Source of the DNA: Caenorhabditis remanei
Taxonomy: Eukaryota > Nematoda > Chromadorea > Rhabditida > Rhabditidae
NCBI RefSeq assembly: GCF_010183535.1
Contig: NC_071333.1
Coordinates: 2,604,001-2,668,000, forward strand
DNA length: 64,000 nucleotides
Direction: 5' to 3'
In this document: in pieces, positions 24,048-35,364 of the stretch
Position numbering within the stretch: position 1 is the stretch's first letter
How the letters are laid out: the number at the start of each line of letters is the position of its first letter
Position numbers and translations under genes: made by a program
The notes under the pieces: model-generated
Databases searched by the model: none
What the model was told of the DNA's origin: nothing
Seen by the model: only the letters and a program-made list of their open reading frames with translations

Positions 24048-24168
24048 GCAACAAAAAAGTTCCGACATTTTTTCCCCCTCGGTGTTTGCGGACTCAAGCC
24101 AAAATTTGATAATTTTGGCTTGAGTCCGCAAACACCAACGAGGAAAAAATGTCGGAACTTTTTTATTT
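24048..24168. repeat. Near-perfect 120-bp hairpin
   Basis: Arms of about 55 bp (AAAAAAGTTCCGACATTTTT, TGTTTGCGGACTCAAGCC and complement) separated by only a few bases near 24108. It resembles a compact palindromic MITE. Confidence 0.85.
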
Positions 24169-24247
24169 CGATAGTACTTTTTATTTCACTTTAAATAAAC
24201 TTTTTTCTCATTTTGTGTGTTGTGTTCTCTCATTCAAATCTTCCCTG

Positions 24248-24300
24248 GCCTAATAGCCGGGTGGCCTAGTGGTCGGTACGACCGCAATGCAAACGCGCTC
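24248..24300 (+). other. tRNA-like 5' half (A box)
   Basis: GCCGGGTGGCCTAGTGGTCG contains TGGCCTAGTGG, a perfect fit to the A-box consensus TRGYNNANNNG. No B box follows within 60 nt, so it is probably a tRNA or SINE head fragment. Confidence 0.35.
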
Positions 24301-24548
24301 CTCTGGCCTAAACTCAATGAAGAGAGAGACGTTATGTCGATTTACGGAGATTTCTTTTTAACTACTCTTTTTTTTACTGTTTTATTTTGACTGGGTAGAA
24401 AAATTTAAGAAAAATAAAATAAACATTTAACAAGAAATTTAATTTTTTTCCAGGACGGATACAAGAATTTCTGAACGATACGGGAAGATGAAGATTATGG
24501 AGAGGGAGATGGAGGGGGAGACATGAAAAAACGGGAGTTTATAGAAAC

Positions 24549-24999
24549 TTATTGCTGCTCGACAGCAAAGTTTCTTAACATTTTTTCAGCCTTCGGAAGA
24601 AACATTTCGCGGCAGACGTTGCAGTGAGGACGCAGGTCTTGATGTTCCTGAAACTTCATTATATTAAAGGCAATTAAGAAAATATAATCTTACCAAGGCA
24701 TCTCTTTCCGCCCGGAGCTCCTCTACTTGACGAGTTCTGGTACGAAGAAGTCCGCGGACTGTCTCCAGTCCTCGATGCGCGGCCTGTAAATAAACGAAAA
24801 AAGTTTTAATCAAAAGATCATATCACCCTACATTTCTGCCAATTTGCGCTCTTGGCAACAGCTGGCGAAGATCGGCGATGGTGTTATTGAGCATCTAAAA
24901 AGTAGCAATAAGGTACAAAATCCTAGATTTTTAACTTACGTCAATGTGGGTGAGAAGAGTTCTTCTCATGAGATTCGCATTAGCTTGAGAAGATGGCAT
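24549..24999 (-). CDS. Small 4-exon gene, 103 aa, unknown function
   Basis: Exons on the minus strand are 24999-24940 (20 codons), 24894-24832 (21), 24783-24694 (30) and 24647-24549 (32 plus stop). Every exon is a multiple of three, all introns are GT..AG and 45-48 bp long. The ATG lies 5 nt after a TTTTCAG acceptor at 25005, a plausible trans-splice site. The protein is charged and helical in its middle (about 42-75), with heptad-like Leu/Val positions including RQVEELRAERDAL. The C-terminus has HxxLRPHCNVCREMF, a CxxC with nearby histidines that could be half of a zinc site. I recognise no family. It lies about 280 bp downstream of the helicase on the same strand. Confidence 0.75.
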
Positions 25000-25202
25000 T
25001 ACTACTGAAAATCTATGTCTTAGTAAAGCTAAACTTTAGAAAAGTGAAAATGGAAAAAATTGAAATAAATTGAAAAGAAACTGTAGAAAAAGAGTTGTAC
25101 CACCACCACAGGGTGTGTATTTGGCTCCGAATGACTCCTTTTTTGGTACGCCCCCACCACTCGCCCGCACCATCAAGTTTACAGTGTAAAGTAGTTGTCA
25201 TA

Positions 25203-25208
25203 TTTATT
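25203..25208 (-). terminator. Poly(A) signal AATAAA of the helicase gene
   Basis: AATAAA on the minus strand about 75 nt downstream of the helicase stop codon, a normal nematode distance. Confidence 0.55.
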
Positions 25209-25281
25209 TAATGTCAGCGTAATTAGTTTAAAAATTCAAAAACAGTACGGTGTTTAATTAGATAGTACGGTATTCAATTGA

Positions 25282-26949
25282 TTAATCAGTAATCATCATA
25301 TCCAGGTATCGCCGCTTCAGTCGTCGATACTCCTCATTTGCGCCATCCGGAACAAGCCACTCCTCCGTTCTCAAAGATGTGAGTCTACACAATCGGAGTT
25401 GACGGCATCGCGAAAGAGCCGTATACGCCAAGCCTCCAGTGAACAAGTTTTCGGAAATGAAGATGACGCCGTCAAAAGTTTTTCCTTGCGACATGTGGAC
25501 GGTGATGACTTCTGCGGGTTGGATGGGATATTGAGTCCAGCTTTTCTCATTGTTTTTGAAGAATAACTTCGGCACGTCGACGATGGTTTGAGAATCGAAT
25601 CTGTAAGTATTTGTTACATTTTGAAAATTCTAATTTTATTGCTTACTGGATTTTCAAAAATTGGTCTTGGATTTCCAAAAGTTTTCCCACTCGGCCGTTA
25701 TACATGCCTGGCTCTTTCTTGAGGGTCACATTGAGCATTACTTTACATCCGACTGCCAGCTCCATGGAGTGTGGTCGTTTAGTTGTTTCGTGAAACTTCG
25801 CGAGCACCACTTCATCATCCTTGATGTATCTAACAGGGAATTTCTTTCTCTCTTCCATATTTTGGATACGCTAAAATTTCTAACATAGGCGGAAAAATAT
25901 ACGTTAAAACTTACGCAAATATTCAATCGATTAACAGTGGCGTTTTTTGTGGCCAACACCACAAATTCCTTATCAGGATTCTCGGATTGTAGTTGGTCCA
26001 ACGCTTCAAAGATCGTTTTCGGAAAAGTGTTTTTCAATAAACAATTCTTCCTGAGGAACTCCTTCGTCTCTTCGGAAATTTCGGTATACCGAATTTCTCG
26101 GAGCATGTCGGCGGCTCTTCCCATCTCGACTCTCTTGTTCCGAGTCAGGTGGAAAACAGTGAAGAGTTTCCACAGTTTATCCCAAACGTTTTCAACGAGC
26201 ATTTCGCAACGTGCCTTCATTATCGGTGGGAAATCTGTAATATTTTGAAATATTTTCAGAAAATCTTCACGATGAATTACCTCCAAAAACTGGTGGATGT
26301 TGGACAGGGAGAAGCTGCATGAAATCGCCGAAAACCATCACTGAGAGTCCTCCAAATGGCCTGCCATCGTTCCTCAGAATCTGGAGATGCACCGAGGCCT
26401 GGGTCAAAAGGACAACGCTAACCAAGCTAATTTCTTCAATGAAAAGCACTTTCACATCCCTCAATTGGTTAGTGAGATGAGTTTTCATAGAATCGCTCAT
26501 TCGTTTGAATTCCTCTCCAGCTTTTGGCTAAAAATTCCAAAAGTTATTTCAATTTCAATATGAAATCTTACAGAAATTCCAAGAGTGGAGTGAATCGTGT
26601 TTCCTCCAACATTGAACGCGGCTCCGCCAGTGAAGGCCGTCACCAAACAAGCGTTTTCCGTTCCAAAAAAGGCGTTGACATCCTGGCGGAGGATTTTCAG
26701 CATTGTGGATTTTCCACAACCTCCTGGAGCAGCGTCAAGCATGATGTGGAAAGGGTTTTCCTAAAGATGTATGTTTATTTTCACAAAATAACTAAAAATC
26801 ATTTACCGCGATTGTAGGGAACCGGGCCTTCACACAATCACGGATGAGTGTTTGATTCCGAGACAACTGAACAGAAGTCGGTCGAGACAAGCGAACAGAA
26901 TTCAGATGGTTAATTTGCTGAGGAGAAGAAAAGAGCATTCTGGCCACGT
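25282..26949 (-). CDS. Pif1/Helitron-type DNA helicase, N-terminally truncated
   Basis: Six exons on the minus strand: 26949-26807, 26760-26572, 26527-26281, 26234-25915, 25870-25647 and 25600-25282. They form an open frame of 480 codons including the stop. SF1 helicase motifs appear in order: Walker A APGGCGKST, motif Ia AFTGGAAFNVGG with TIHSTLG, motif II IEEISLVS, motif III FGDFMQLLPV, then AVGCKVMLN, VHMSQGKTFDGVIF and AYTALSRCRQLRL. This arrangement is typical of Pif1 and of the helicase end of Helitrons. Motif II has Glu where the family usually has Asp. The first exon opens with an acceptor, and upstream DNA past about 26966 switches to a repeat, so the Rep part and N-terminus are missing here. 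Whether it is a dying Helitron or a domesticated gene is open. Confidence 0.85.
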
Positions 26950-26965
26950 CTGAAAAACGGTAGGT

Positions 26966-27045
26966 TTAGCCCCTTATAAGTAGTGCCCTGTCAAAAAAGT
27001 CAGGTCTCAAACTTCGAAATTTCAAAAGTTATGAACTTTTTTACT
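26966..27045. repeat. Repeat fragment shared with the triplicated unit
   Basis: TAGCCCCTTATAAGTAGTGC and TTCGAAATTTCAAAAGTTAT also occur near 9690, 36665 and 40800. It marks the point where the helicase gene is cut. Confidence 0.7.
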
Positions 27046-27052
27046 TCCTGTT

Positions 27053-27253
27053 GTTGAACCCTGCTAATCCTATGACTGTCCATAAGGTCGAGCTGAAGGA
27101 CTGATGTTCTTGGCTTCCTCTCGTTCCTCTCTGGCAAAGTCAATGAATTGTCCTTTCTGGCTTTCTTCAGTTGTTTGACGAATTCTCGAATTCTCGAGTC
27201 AAAGATGTGAACGTTGAAGTGTCGTTGGGCTATTTTCTGGTGTTTGAGAAGAT
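27053..27253 (-). pseudogene. Coding-like fragment, unknown
   Basis: About 70 open codons without ATG, charged composition, including HFNVHIFDSRIREFVK and LKKARKDNSLTLPERNERK. A stop lies directly upstream and no good acceptor is present, so it is likely a relic. It could be an eroded exon of the neighbouring helicase element. Confidence 0.3.
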
Positions 27254-28669
27254 TGATGTGACTTTAATCAGACTTGTTGAAGAATCAAAGAATTGACTAG
27301 AAAAAAGAACATGACTTTTTAGTCAGAGTTTCCAAGTTTTTTGCTTACTGACTCTGAAGTTGAACCAGCTTGGAACATTTTAGCTAGAAGTGGACATAAG
27401 ATTCTGAGTTTATGAGCAACCAACTGATAACTTTCTGGTAAAACTTTGCACCGCTTTCTCAGATATCTCATTTACCCGTACTGACTAGCAGTTGAACTTT
27501 TTGGTGTAGAAAACACCGAAATTGAAAAAACATCATTTTTTCCGACATCTAGATGTGCCTCACTGAAACTTAAAAAATACTCAAAAACAGACGTATTAAA
27601 CCGAATTTTCAAAATGTTTTTGGTTTTCGACAGAATTTTATAGCTGAAAAATCAAAATTTAAATTCCTACCGTTTTAGTACTTTTTATTTCTCATGTTTT
27701 TTTGGCTTAAAAACATAAATTTTTCAGTTCGATTTGTGCTTTCAATTAGCCGTAGCATTGATCCTATATGTTTGATTTTCAGCATAATTCCGTCAATCTT
27801 CCGTTTTCTCTGCCAATTGCAGCGGTTTTTAGGATTTTGCAATCACGTAGTGGATTATGTGAAAAAATCAGGCTTCATGAAAAATTTAGATTCGAAATTT
27901 TGGAAAGCACCACGAGTCTTGGGGTGAAACTATCATCTAGACTGGCCCCATCCGAAGTTGAGTCGTACTGTCAGTATTACTATTACTGTAGACTTTTTTT
28001 AATTCTTCAATTCCTGACATTTGATATTCTTTTCCGAGTTCGAACGTTGGAGAAACTGCAGCGAGTTTCTCGAAAGTATGAGAGCATTCAAATCTTGGTT
28101 TTTTATCTCAACAAATGCACCTTTTCTTAGTGAAATACAGATTCAGAGCATTACTGTCGTTTTTCTAAGAATGTTGGTATTTCTAGCGTTCGATCTTTCA
28201 ATGACTCGTAGCATTCAAATCTCAGTATTCTAGCCCAAGAAATGCAACTTGCAGTTTTTACACGATTTCCACGTAGTCAACGTCTCTCAACTAGTGTCAA
28301 TATTGTTATCTATTAGAAAACCAGAAGATTCATATTTTTCACCTCCAAACACCAATTTTTTGCTAAAATTAAACTTTATTGCTATCATTCGCTTTTATAT
28401 TGTACAAGAGTGGTCGTCTTCTGGTCAAGCCAGGAAAAAGAGAAGAGTGATGAAACGACAGGAGAAATGAATGAGCAGTGGCGACAATAGCTGAAATAAA
28501 ATGATACTTACGAGAAGATGAATTACCTAGAGAAAAAGTTATATTATCTAGAGAAGAATAATATTATCTAGACGAAAAGTAGAGAAAAAGAGAAAAAATC
28601 AAATCATACAGAAAGAGAGAATGAAAAAAAAGCAAAGAATTGAGTAATCATCGAAAATGCAAAGTGAAT
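27254..28669. other. Intergenic stretch without a recognised gene
   Basis: AT-rich DNA downstream of the minus-strand kinase at 28670. Short open frames overlap in several phases with no splice-consistent chain. Around 28540-28575 there is a small ATTATCTAGAGAA-type repeat. Confidence 0.35.
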
Positions 28670-31131
28670 CTAATCATCTGGGCTATCCAGACGGAGCTTT
28701 CCAGTGATCGTACAATAATCAATATCCGATCTCTTGTCGAAATTAACGCTGGCTTCATCGATAAAAGTCTCGATGAACCCAAACTCAGTCGTTTTGTTTT
28801 GATAGCAGCCACACAGGCTCAACCAGATCAACATCATCCACTCGTGATCCCCCTCCAGTTTCGGAAATGGGAATTCGGTCTGAAATTTCATTGTATACTC
28901 GAGAATTTTCTGTAAAAACTTACGATATGTGAAGCGAGGAACACCGATCTGCGTCGCGGAATGTATGGAAGATTTTTCAGAAGTTTCAAGCACATCACAG
29001 CCGTGTGGCAGTGATCTTCAGCTTCGCAGTAAGGCGGAAGAGCGGCAGGAAGGAAGAACTTCATAAAGCTGGATCGTCTTCTTGCAGGCTCTCGGATGTC
29101 GCTTGCGTCACCAAAATCTGACAGTTTGACACGAATACTCTGAAATAATTACTATATTTTTTGAAATTGTTCTATTAGCAGCCCACCCCTTTTTACAACT
29201 GCGCCCAACCGCAAACGAGAGGGTATTGGCGACAGATGCTGAGTTTTTTTTTGCGCCGAACCAAATTTTTAGTGTTTTCGATCTATTTTCACAATTTGTC
29301 GTAATAATTAACAAAATAAGATTAAAAAATAGAGAAAATAGATCAAAAGCAGTGGGATTTTGTATCGTCGTAAGGAAAAACTCTGCGTCTCTTGCCGAGA
29401 CTATCTCGTTTGAAGTGGGACGCTGTTGTGATAAAAATGATGGGTTTAAAAACACTTACTCGGTTTCTGAGCTCAATCAAGACGTTTTCCGCCTTGATAT
29501 CACGGTGAAAAAAGTTTCTGGAGTGAAGAAAGTCGACGGCTCCGTGCAATCTGTAAGCCAAGCGGAGCACGTTTCTATTGGAGGTGATGCCGAACCGGTT
29601 TCTCTCCGAAACCGTCTTTAAGTCCTCTCCGCCGTATTCTGTGACTAAAAAAAGAAAAATATTATAAAATCTTAAAAATTATATAATTACCAATGTATGT
29701 GAATTTTTTAGACTCCGCAGCATGCACAAGGCGGGGGAAGTACGTGTGTCCGCTGACCAGATGAAGAACTTGCTTCTCCTTTGCATATTTGAGTTGATGT
29801 TTCTTCAGCCCCACTTTGACCACCTCGGAGAAGTTTCCACTCAACTCTGGCTCGGTGGTTGCGAGGAATGTGGTCGAGAATGAGCCTTGGGCTATTTGAT
29901 CACCGACTTGAAGTTGGAAGCCTTTTTTCTTGTCCATATCGATGTCCTTCGCTTGCCTAGAAAATTGAAATTATTAGAAATGTATTTTTGTTATTTGTGA
30001 AGGAAAATGCGTAACTATTTTTTGAAAACTCTCTTATAATTACCTAATTTTTTTGGCTCCGGGACATTTCGAAACCAGATATTTCGAAACCAGATATTTC
30101 GCAACCGGACATTTCGAAACCGGTAAAACACGCGTATACATTTTTTCTAGAAAAAAGGTAGTATTATGGTTCCGAGGGCACGGGGTTCAACACCGGGTCT
30201 GGCAAAACTTTTTTGCATTCCATTTTTGGATTTTTGGTACGAATCTGACAACCAGGGTTCGATCCCCACTGGTGGCAAAACTTTTTTGGTTTTTGTTTTT
30301 TGCTTTTTGGTACCAATCTGAAGACCAAGGTTCGATCCCTACTGCAGATAAAATTATTTTGTTTTTATTCTTCGTTTTTTGGTATTAGTCTAAGGTCGAG
30401 GGATCGACTCCGGATGCTGGTAAAACCTTTTTTATTGATTTATCTTAACAAAAAACCGACATCGAAAAACGCCTGCTACGCCATTTGAAGAAAACATGGG
30501 TAAATGCTTTCATTGTGATATTTTTCTTATTTTTGAGATGTCGGTTTTTTATTGTTAAGATAAATCAATAAAAAAGGTTTTACCAGCATCCAGCGTCGGT
30601 TTCTCGACCTTAGACTAATACCAAAAACGAAAAATGAAAAGCAAAAATATTTTATCTGCAGTGGGGATTAAACCTTGGTCTTCAGATTGATATCAAAAAG
30701 CCTAAAACAAAAAAAAAGTTTTGCCACCAGTCGGGATCGAACCCTGGTTGTCAGATTCGTATCAAAAAGCCGAAAACAAAATGCAAAAAAATTTTGCCAG
30801 GCCCGGTGTCGAACCCCGGACCCTCGGAACCATAATACTACCTTTTTTCTAGAAAAAATTTATACGTGTTTTACCGGTTTCGAAATGACCGGTTTCGAAA
30901 TGTCGCAGTTTCGAGATGTCGTAGTTTCGAGTAGTCGCGGTTTCGAAATGCCTGGTTTCGAAATGTCCCGGAGCCATTTTTTGACGCAAAACAGTTGTTG
31001 AGTTGTTCTGTCTATCTCACGTTCCTCCAGTTAACTTTACTCCAGTTAACTTGGGTTGCTTTAAAAACCCGCCCAAAAACTATTTGAAACTCACATTTTT
31101 CGATTGTTTCGTTCGAAGAATTACGAGAGAT
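28670..31131 (-). CDS. Small divergent protein kinase, likely active, 292 aa
   Basis: Minus-strand exons are 31131-31095 (untranslated apart from the last two bases), 29956-29691, 29644-29460, 29139-28924 and 28879-28670. The first exon ends ..AAAAAT and the next starts GCAAGC, so splicing creates ATG. Motifs: glycine loop IAQGSFSTTF (about 22-31), lysine in VVKVGLKK (48), EYGGEDL hinge, HRDIKAEN (Asp 138), SDFG (Asp 159). No APE is evident. The hinge pattern faintly recalls CK1/TTBK kinases, but the C-lobe is divergent. All key catalytic residues are present, so activity is plausible. Intron 1 (1138 bp) holds a B-box foldback and intron 3 an F1 MITE. Relatives lie at 46082-48046 and 58830-60103. 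Confidence 0.88.
29175..29445. mobile_element. F1 MITE in kinase intron 3
   Basis: Arms from CAGCCCACCCCTTTTTACAA to ..TTTGAAGTGGGACGCTGTTG. The paralogous intron of the gene at 58830-60103 has the same family at the same place (59360-59600), so insertion came before the gene duplication. Confidence 0.8.
30055..30975. mobile_element. B-box foldback element, copy 2, in kinase intron 1
   Basis: TIRs GGCTCCGGGACATTTCGAAA and complement, with a near 8-bp flanking repeat (ATTTTTTT/ATTTTTTG). Each arm carries four diverged modules with GGTTCGATCCC-like cores (about 30188, 30258, 30331, 30400 and the inverted set). Confidence 0.8.
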
Positions 31132-31225
31132 CTGAAAAATAAAGTTATTTGCAAGAAAAAGAGTAGAAATGAGAGGAAAAAACGGAAAGAGAAGAACAAT
31201 TGAAAGAAGATAAACAAAACCAAGC

Positions 31226-31260
31226 AGCACAGGGAAAACGTGCAAACACAAGGATTTGTA
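31226..31260 (-). promoter_or_regulatory. Shared promoter block, kinase gene at 28670-31131
   Basis: On the minus strand TTGTGTTTGCACGTTTTCCC then TGTGCTGCTT, identical over 30 nt to the block at 45550-45585. It lies about 97 nt upstream of the first acceptor at 31132-31134, with pyrimidine-rich DNA between. Confidence 0.65.
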
Positions 31261-31329
31261 CAGTAGTAACCGGAAAAAAACTAACTTATTTCGGTGAAAA
31301 TGTTTATAAAAAGAAAATCTAAAAACCAC

Positions 31330-31766
31330 TGATTTCTATAGAATCCTAATAAATTTAGTTCTGTCGAATTCAAATACTGGAGAAATTCAATATTTGGAAA
31401 TTATAAAAAAAGATTCACAAAAATTTGTGATTTCAAAAAAATTCAAAAAATTCGACAAAATTCTCCTCAAAGGTAATTTTTTAATCGATATCTTTAAATC
31501 GAATAGACTTCAAACTGAAATCTCTGCTTTTATATCATACGAAATTTTTCATGATTCAAAAATATATTAATCATATTTTAAGCGTTTTAAACTTGAAAAA
31601 TGGCGTTTCAAAATTGAAACATAGTGTTTTAAACTTAAAACATGGCGTTTTGAACTTTAAACATGGCGTTTCAAATTTGAAACACGGCAAATCATCTCCA
31701 ACAATCTTCCAAGACGTCGTCTTGTAAAATACAAAAAAAAACAATTATCTTTTGATGCAATAATTT
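31330..31766. other. Intergenic, with a short ~21-bp repeat
   Basis: AT-rich. At 31583-31690 a degenerate unit GGCGTTTTAAACTTGAAAC recurs about five times. No gene is recognised. Confidence 0.45.
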
Positions 31767-32648
31767 GGCTCCAGGACGTTTCGACACCAGACATTTCGAC
31801 AGCAATGAAAATCGAGTTAAATTTGTCTCAAAAAGGAGATGGTTTTAGGGTTTGAAGGGTCCGGGGTTCGGCCCCAGGTGCATGAAAAAGTGTTTTATTT
31901 TTATTTTTGGCTTTTTGGTACCAATCTGACAACCAGGGTTCGACCCCCACTGGTATCAATGTTTTTTGTTTTCTTATTTTTAACATTTTGGTACTAATCT
32001 GACGTCCGGGGTTTGACTCTTGATGCTGGGAAAGCTTATTTTGACTTTGATTTCTGACATTTTTCTTTATCTAAGCTAGATAGAAGTACAGTTGCGAGGA
32101 AGATAGGAATAGCCCTTGGTCAAACGACTTGTGCGTGCATAAACTCAAATGATGCTAATTCGAATGTTCGGGAAACCACTCCCGGAATACGGAGAAACTT
32201 TTCTCTCATACAAAATAGGGAATGGTTTTTCAAGAACATGTACAAGTCGTTTGATCAAGAAATATTCCCATCTTCCTCGCAATTGTACTTGCTTAGATGA
32301 AGAAAAATGTCAGAAATCAAAATCAAAAAAGTTTTGCCAGCATCAAGAGTCGAACCCCGGACATCAGATTAGTTCCAAAATGTTTAAAATTTTAAAAAAA
32401 CAAAAAACATTGATACCCGTTGGGGTCGAATCCTGGTTGTCAGATTGTTACCAAAAAGCCAAAAATAAAAATAAAACACTTTTTCAAGCAACCGGGGTCG
32501 AAACCCGGATCCTTCAAACCCTAAAACCATCTCCTTTTTGAGACAAATTTTACTCGATTTTCAATGGTGTCGAAATGTCTGGTGTCGAAATGTCTGGTGT
32601 CAAAACGTCTGGTGTCGAGTTGTCGTGGTGTCGAAACGTCGCGGAGCC
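31767..32648. mobile_element. B-box foldback element, copy 3
   Basis: TIRs GGCTCCAGGACGTTTCGACA and ..GTCGAAACGTCGCGGAGCC, flanked by AATAATTT (31759-31766) and AATAACTT (32649-32656), an imperfect 8-bp duplication. The arms contain GGGTTCGACCCCC and GGGGTTCGGCCCC-like cores. The centre (about 32080-32280) is a longer AT-rich inverted stretch. Confidence 0.8.
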
Positions 32649-32654
32649 AATAAC

Positions 32655-32775
32655 TTTCAGAAAAACCAATTATCTCCTGATAAAACCAATTCTTTCCTTG
32701 TAAAACCAATTGTCTCCTGAAAATCAATTGTTTTCTGAAAAACACCAATTATCTCCTGAGAAAACGAATTATCAA
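32655..32775. repeat. AATTATCTCCTGA minisatellite, array 2
   Basis: Units CCAATTATCTCCTGATAAAA and variants, directly before copy 2 of the triplicated unit, as in copy 1. Confidence 0.75.
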
Positions 32776-33864
32776 GTGAATATTTAAAAGGAAAACAAAC
32801 CAATGAGCTATAGTTGTCATGAGAAGAAGATGAAAAGCTGAAAATCTGTAAAGGTTGTTAATGTCTGAAAATATGTGTGTATATGTGTAGCAAAAGAGTC
32901 ATGTATATTGTCTTCTGTACAAGAAGTGGTGTGTTCCATTAGAATAGTGTTTCCAAATAACCTAACAAACGACGTTTGACGAAGAGGTCATGAAAAGACT
33001 AATTGTGGAGAGACCGAGAGTACCCCTTTGCAGTCCGTCGAAGATGAAGAAGAAAAGTGAGGACGATGAAATAATATTGTTTTCACAGGAAAACAATCAA
33101 AATTTTTTGTGGCCGACCTAAATCCTCCACCTTGATGGCAGAGGTTCTCAGGGTTCTAACTAATTACCACAGAACCAAGTGACACCCGAAGGGTCTCTTT
33201 GGCATGGATTTTTTGACTACCGACAGGTGATTTCAGTAAATCACAGTTTCAGAAACACGTCAGTTTGTCATAAAGACAGTTGATGCGTGTTATCAGAAAG
33301 ACATCGAAGATGGTCTATCTGTGAAGCGAAAGACTCAAATAGATAGTTTTTTCATGATTTTTGATCTGATGTCTACTCTTTTCTTCTATTTTTGCGCGCA
33401 GTCAACCCCATACTTCAACATCAAATCAGAGACCAATCAAAACTTCTATTTCAATTTTCCGCTAAACGAGATAGGCATCTTTTGCCTTTTTCTCCTCCGT
33501 ACCGAATCCTCCGTCGTTATTGTCTATTGATCCGTCGTTATTGTTTATTGAATCCTACTCCTCGAATGGTTGTCCGGATTGAATTCAAAAATAGATGAAT
33601 AAAACGAAAACAATTTAAAAAAAAAGAAATTTTTGCGTATGCGGTTTTCATTGTTTCAATTGCTATTTCTCACACTCTCTCATTTCACAAAACGTTTTTA
33701 CATATTAGCTTTTTCTCATTTCAGCTTGAGAAGCTTTGGGCGCGCAATTCGCTGTACATCCGAGGTAAATCTCCGCGCATTGATTAAAAAAATGAAAAAG
33801 ATTATTAAAAACGACAAATAATTAAAAAAAACAATAAATTTGAAAATTGTATATTTGTCAAGGC

Positions 33865-34418
33865 GGCTCCGGAACATTTCGAAACCGGACATTTTGAAAC
33901 CGGTAAAACGCGTATAAATTTTTTCTAGAAAAGAGGTAATATTATGGTTCCGAGGGTCCGGGGTTCCGGGCCTGGCAAAACGTTTTTGAATTCCGTTTTT
34001 GGTCTTTTGGTACGAATCTGACAACCAGGGTTCGATCCCTGCTTTTTATTTTTCGTTTTTTGATATTAGTTTACTGTCGAGGGATCGACTCCGGATGTTG
34101 GAAAAATGGTTTTTTGTTAAGATTTCTAAAAAATCAATAAAAATGATTTTGCCAGCATCCGGAGTCGATTCCTCGACCGTAGACTAATACCAAAAAACGA
34201 AAAATAAAAAGCAGGGATCGAACCCTGGTTGTCAGATTCGTACCAAAAGACCAAAAACGGAATTCAAAAACGTTTTGCCAGGCCCGGAACCCCGGACCCT
34301 CGGAACCATAATATTACCTCTTTTCTAGAAAAAATTTATACGCGTTTTACCGGTTTCAAAATGTCCGGTTTGGAAATGCCCGGTTTCGAAATGTCTGGTT
34401 TCGAAATGTCCCGGAGCC
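33865..34418. mobile_element. B-box foldback element, copy 4
   Basis: Same insertion as in unit 1: flanked by GTCAAGGC at 33857-33864 and 34419-34426. It was carried along when the unit was copied. Confidence 0.85.
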
Positions 34419-34694
34419 GTCAAGGCACGGTGATTTTTCAAAATTCCCTTTAAACATAAAAAATTTAGCTTTTTCACAAAAAATTCAAAGTTTTTCAAAA
34501 AAGAAGTGTTTTGATTTTAACACCCGGGCCTAGAAAATTATGAAAAAACGAAATAATTACAAAATGAGAAAAAAAGTCCTTGAGTGAAAAATTAAAAGAG
34601 GAAAACTGTAAAAATGGGAAATATGTCCAATTAAAAATGTATGCAGTTCGAGTTGAGATGTTTATGTCAATTTTCAAACACAACCAATTATTTG

Positions 34695-34945
34695 CAGCCC
34701 ACGCCTTCTTACAACTGCGCCCCACCGCAAACGAGAGAGTATCTGCGAGAGATGCAGAGTTTTTTTCTGACGCGAAACAGATTTCCACCATTTTTGATCT
34801 ATTTTGGAATAATTTTTTCTTGAAAATTGGCAAATTTTGAATTAAAACTTGTAAAATCTGTTTCGCGCCAGAAAAAACTCTGCATCTCTCGCAGATACTC
34901 TCTCGTTTGCGGCGGAGCGCATTTGTAACGAAATTGTCACGCTAA
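34695..34945. mobile_element. Foldback MITE, family F1, copy 3
   Basis: GCAGCCCACGCCTTCTTACA .. GGAGCGCATTTGTAACG, in the same place within unit 2 as copy 2 in unit 1. Confidence 0.8.
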
Positions 34946-35364
34946 TATTTCACAATAAATTTTTCTCAATACTCTAAAAATTTCTTTCCAATTATTGGGA
35001 AATTTTGACATTTGAAAGACTTCTTTGAAAATGTTTTAAATAGAACAAAAACTGGATTTCAAAAACAATAGAATGACGGCATGATTTATTTTTGTTCACA
35101 CCCAAGATGGCAAAAAAATGTTGTAATATTTTTGGAAAATGTTTTTGGTTAATCTAATACAATTATTGTTAAACAGACTTATCACAGGCCGGGTCGACCT
35201 GGAATCGGAAATATTCTCGGCCGGTTTTGAAAAATGTCATGAAAAAAATTGATGTTTTAATTTTATTCTGAAAATTTTATGGAATTTAAAAAAAAGTATA
35301 GTTTTTGACCAAAAATTCTGAATCAAAAAATGAAAATTAAGGCATTTTTACTATTATAAATTTA

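Noticed and set aside
24248..24300. Functional tRNA gene
   Set aside because: Only the 5' half is recognisable and no B box follows.
25282..26949. Complete Helitron
   Set aside because: No Rep domain, no 5' TC or 3' CTRR-hairpin end could be tied to the helicase.
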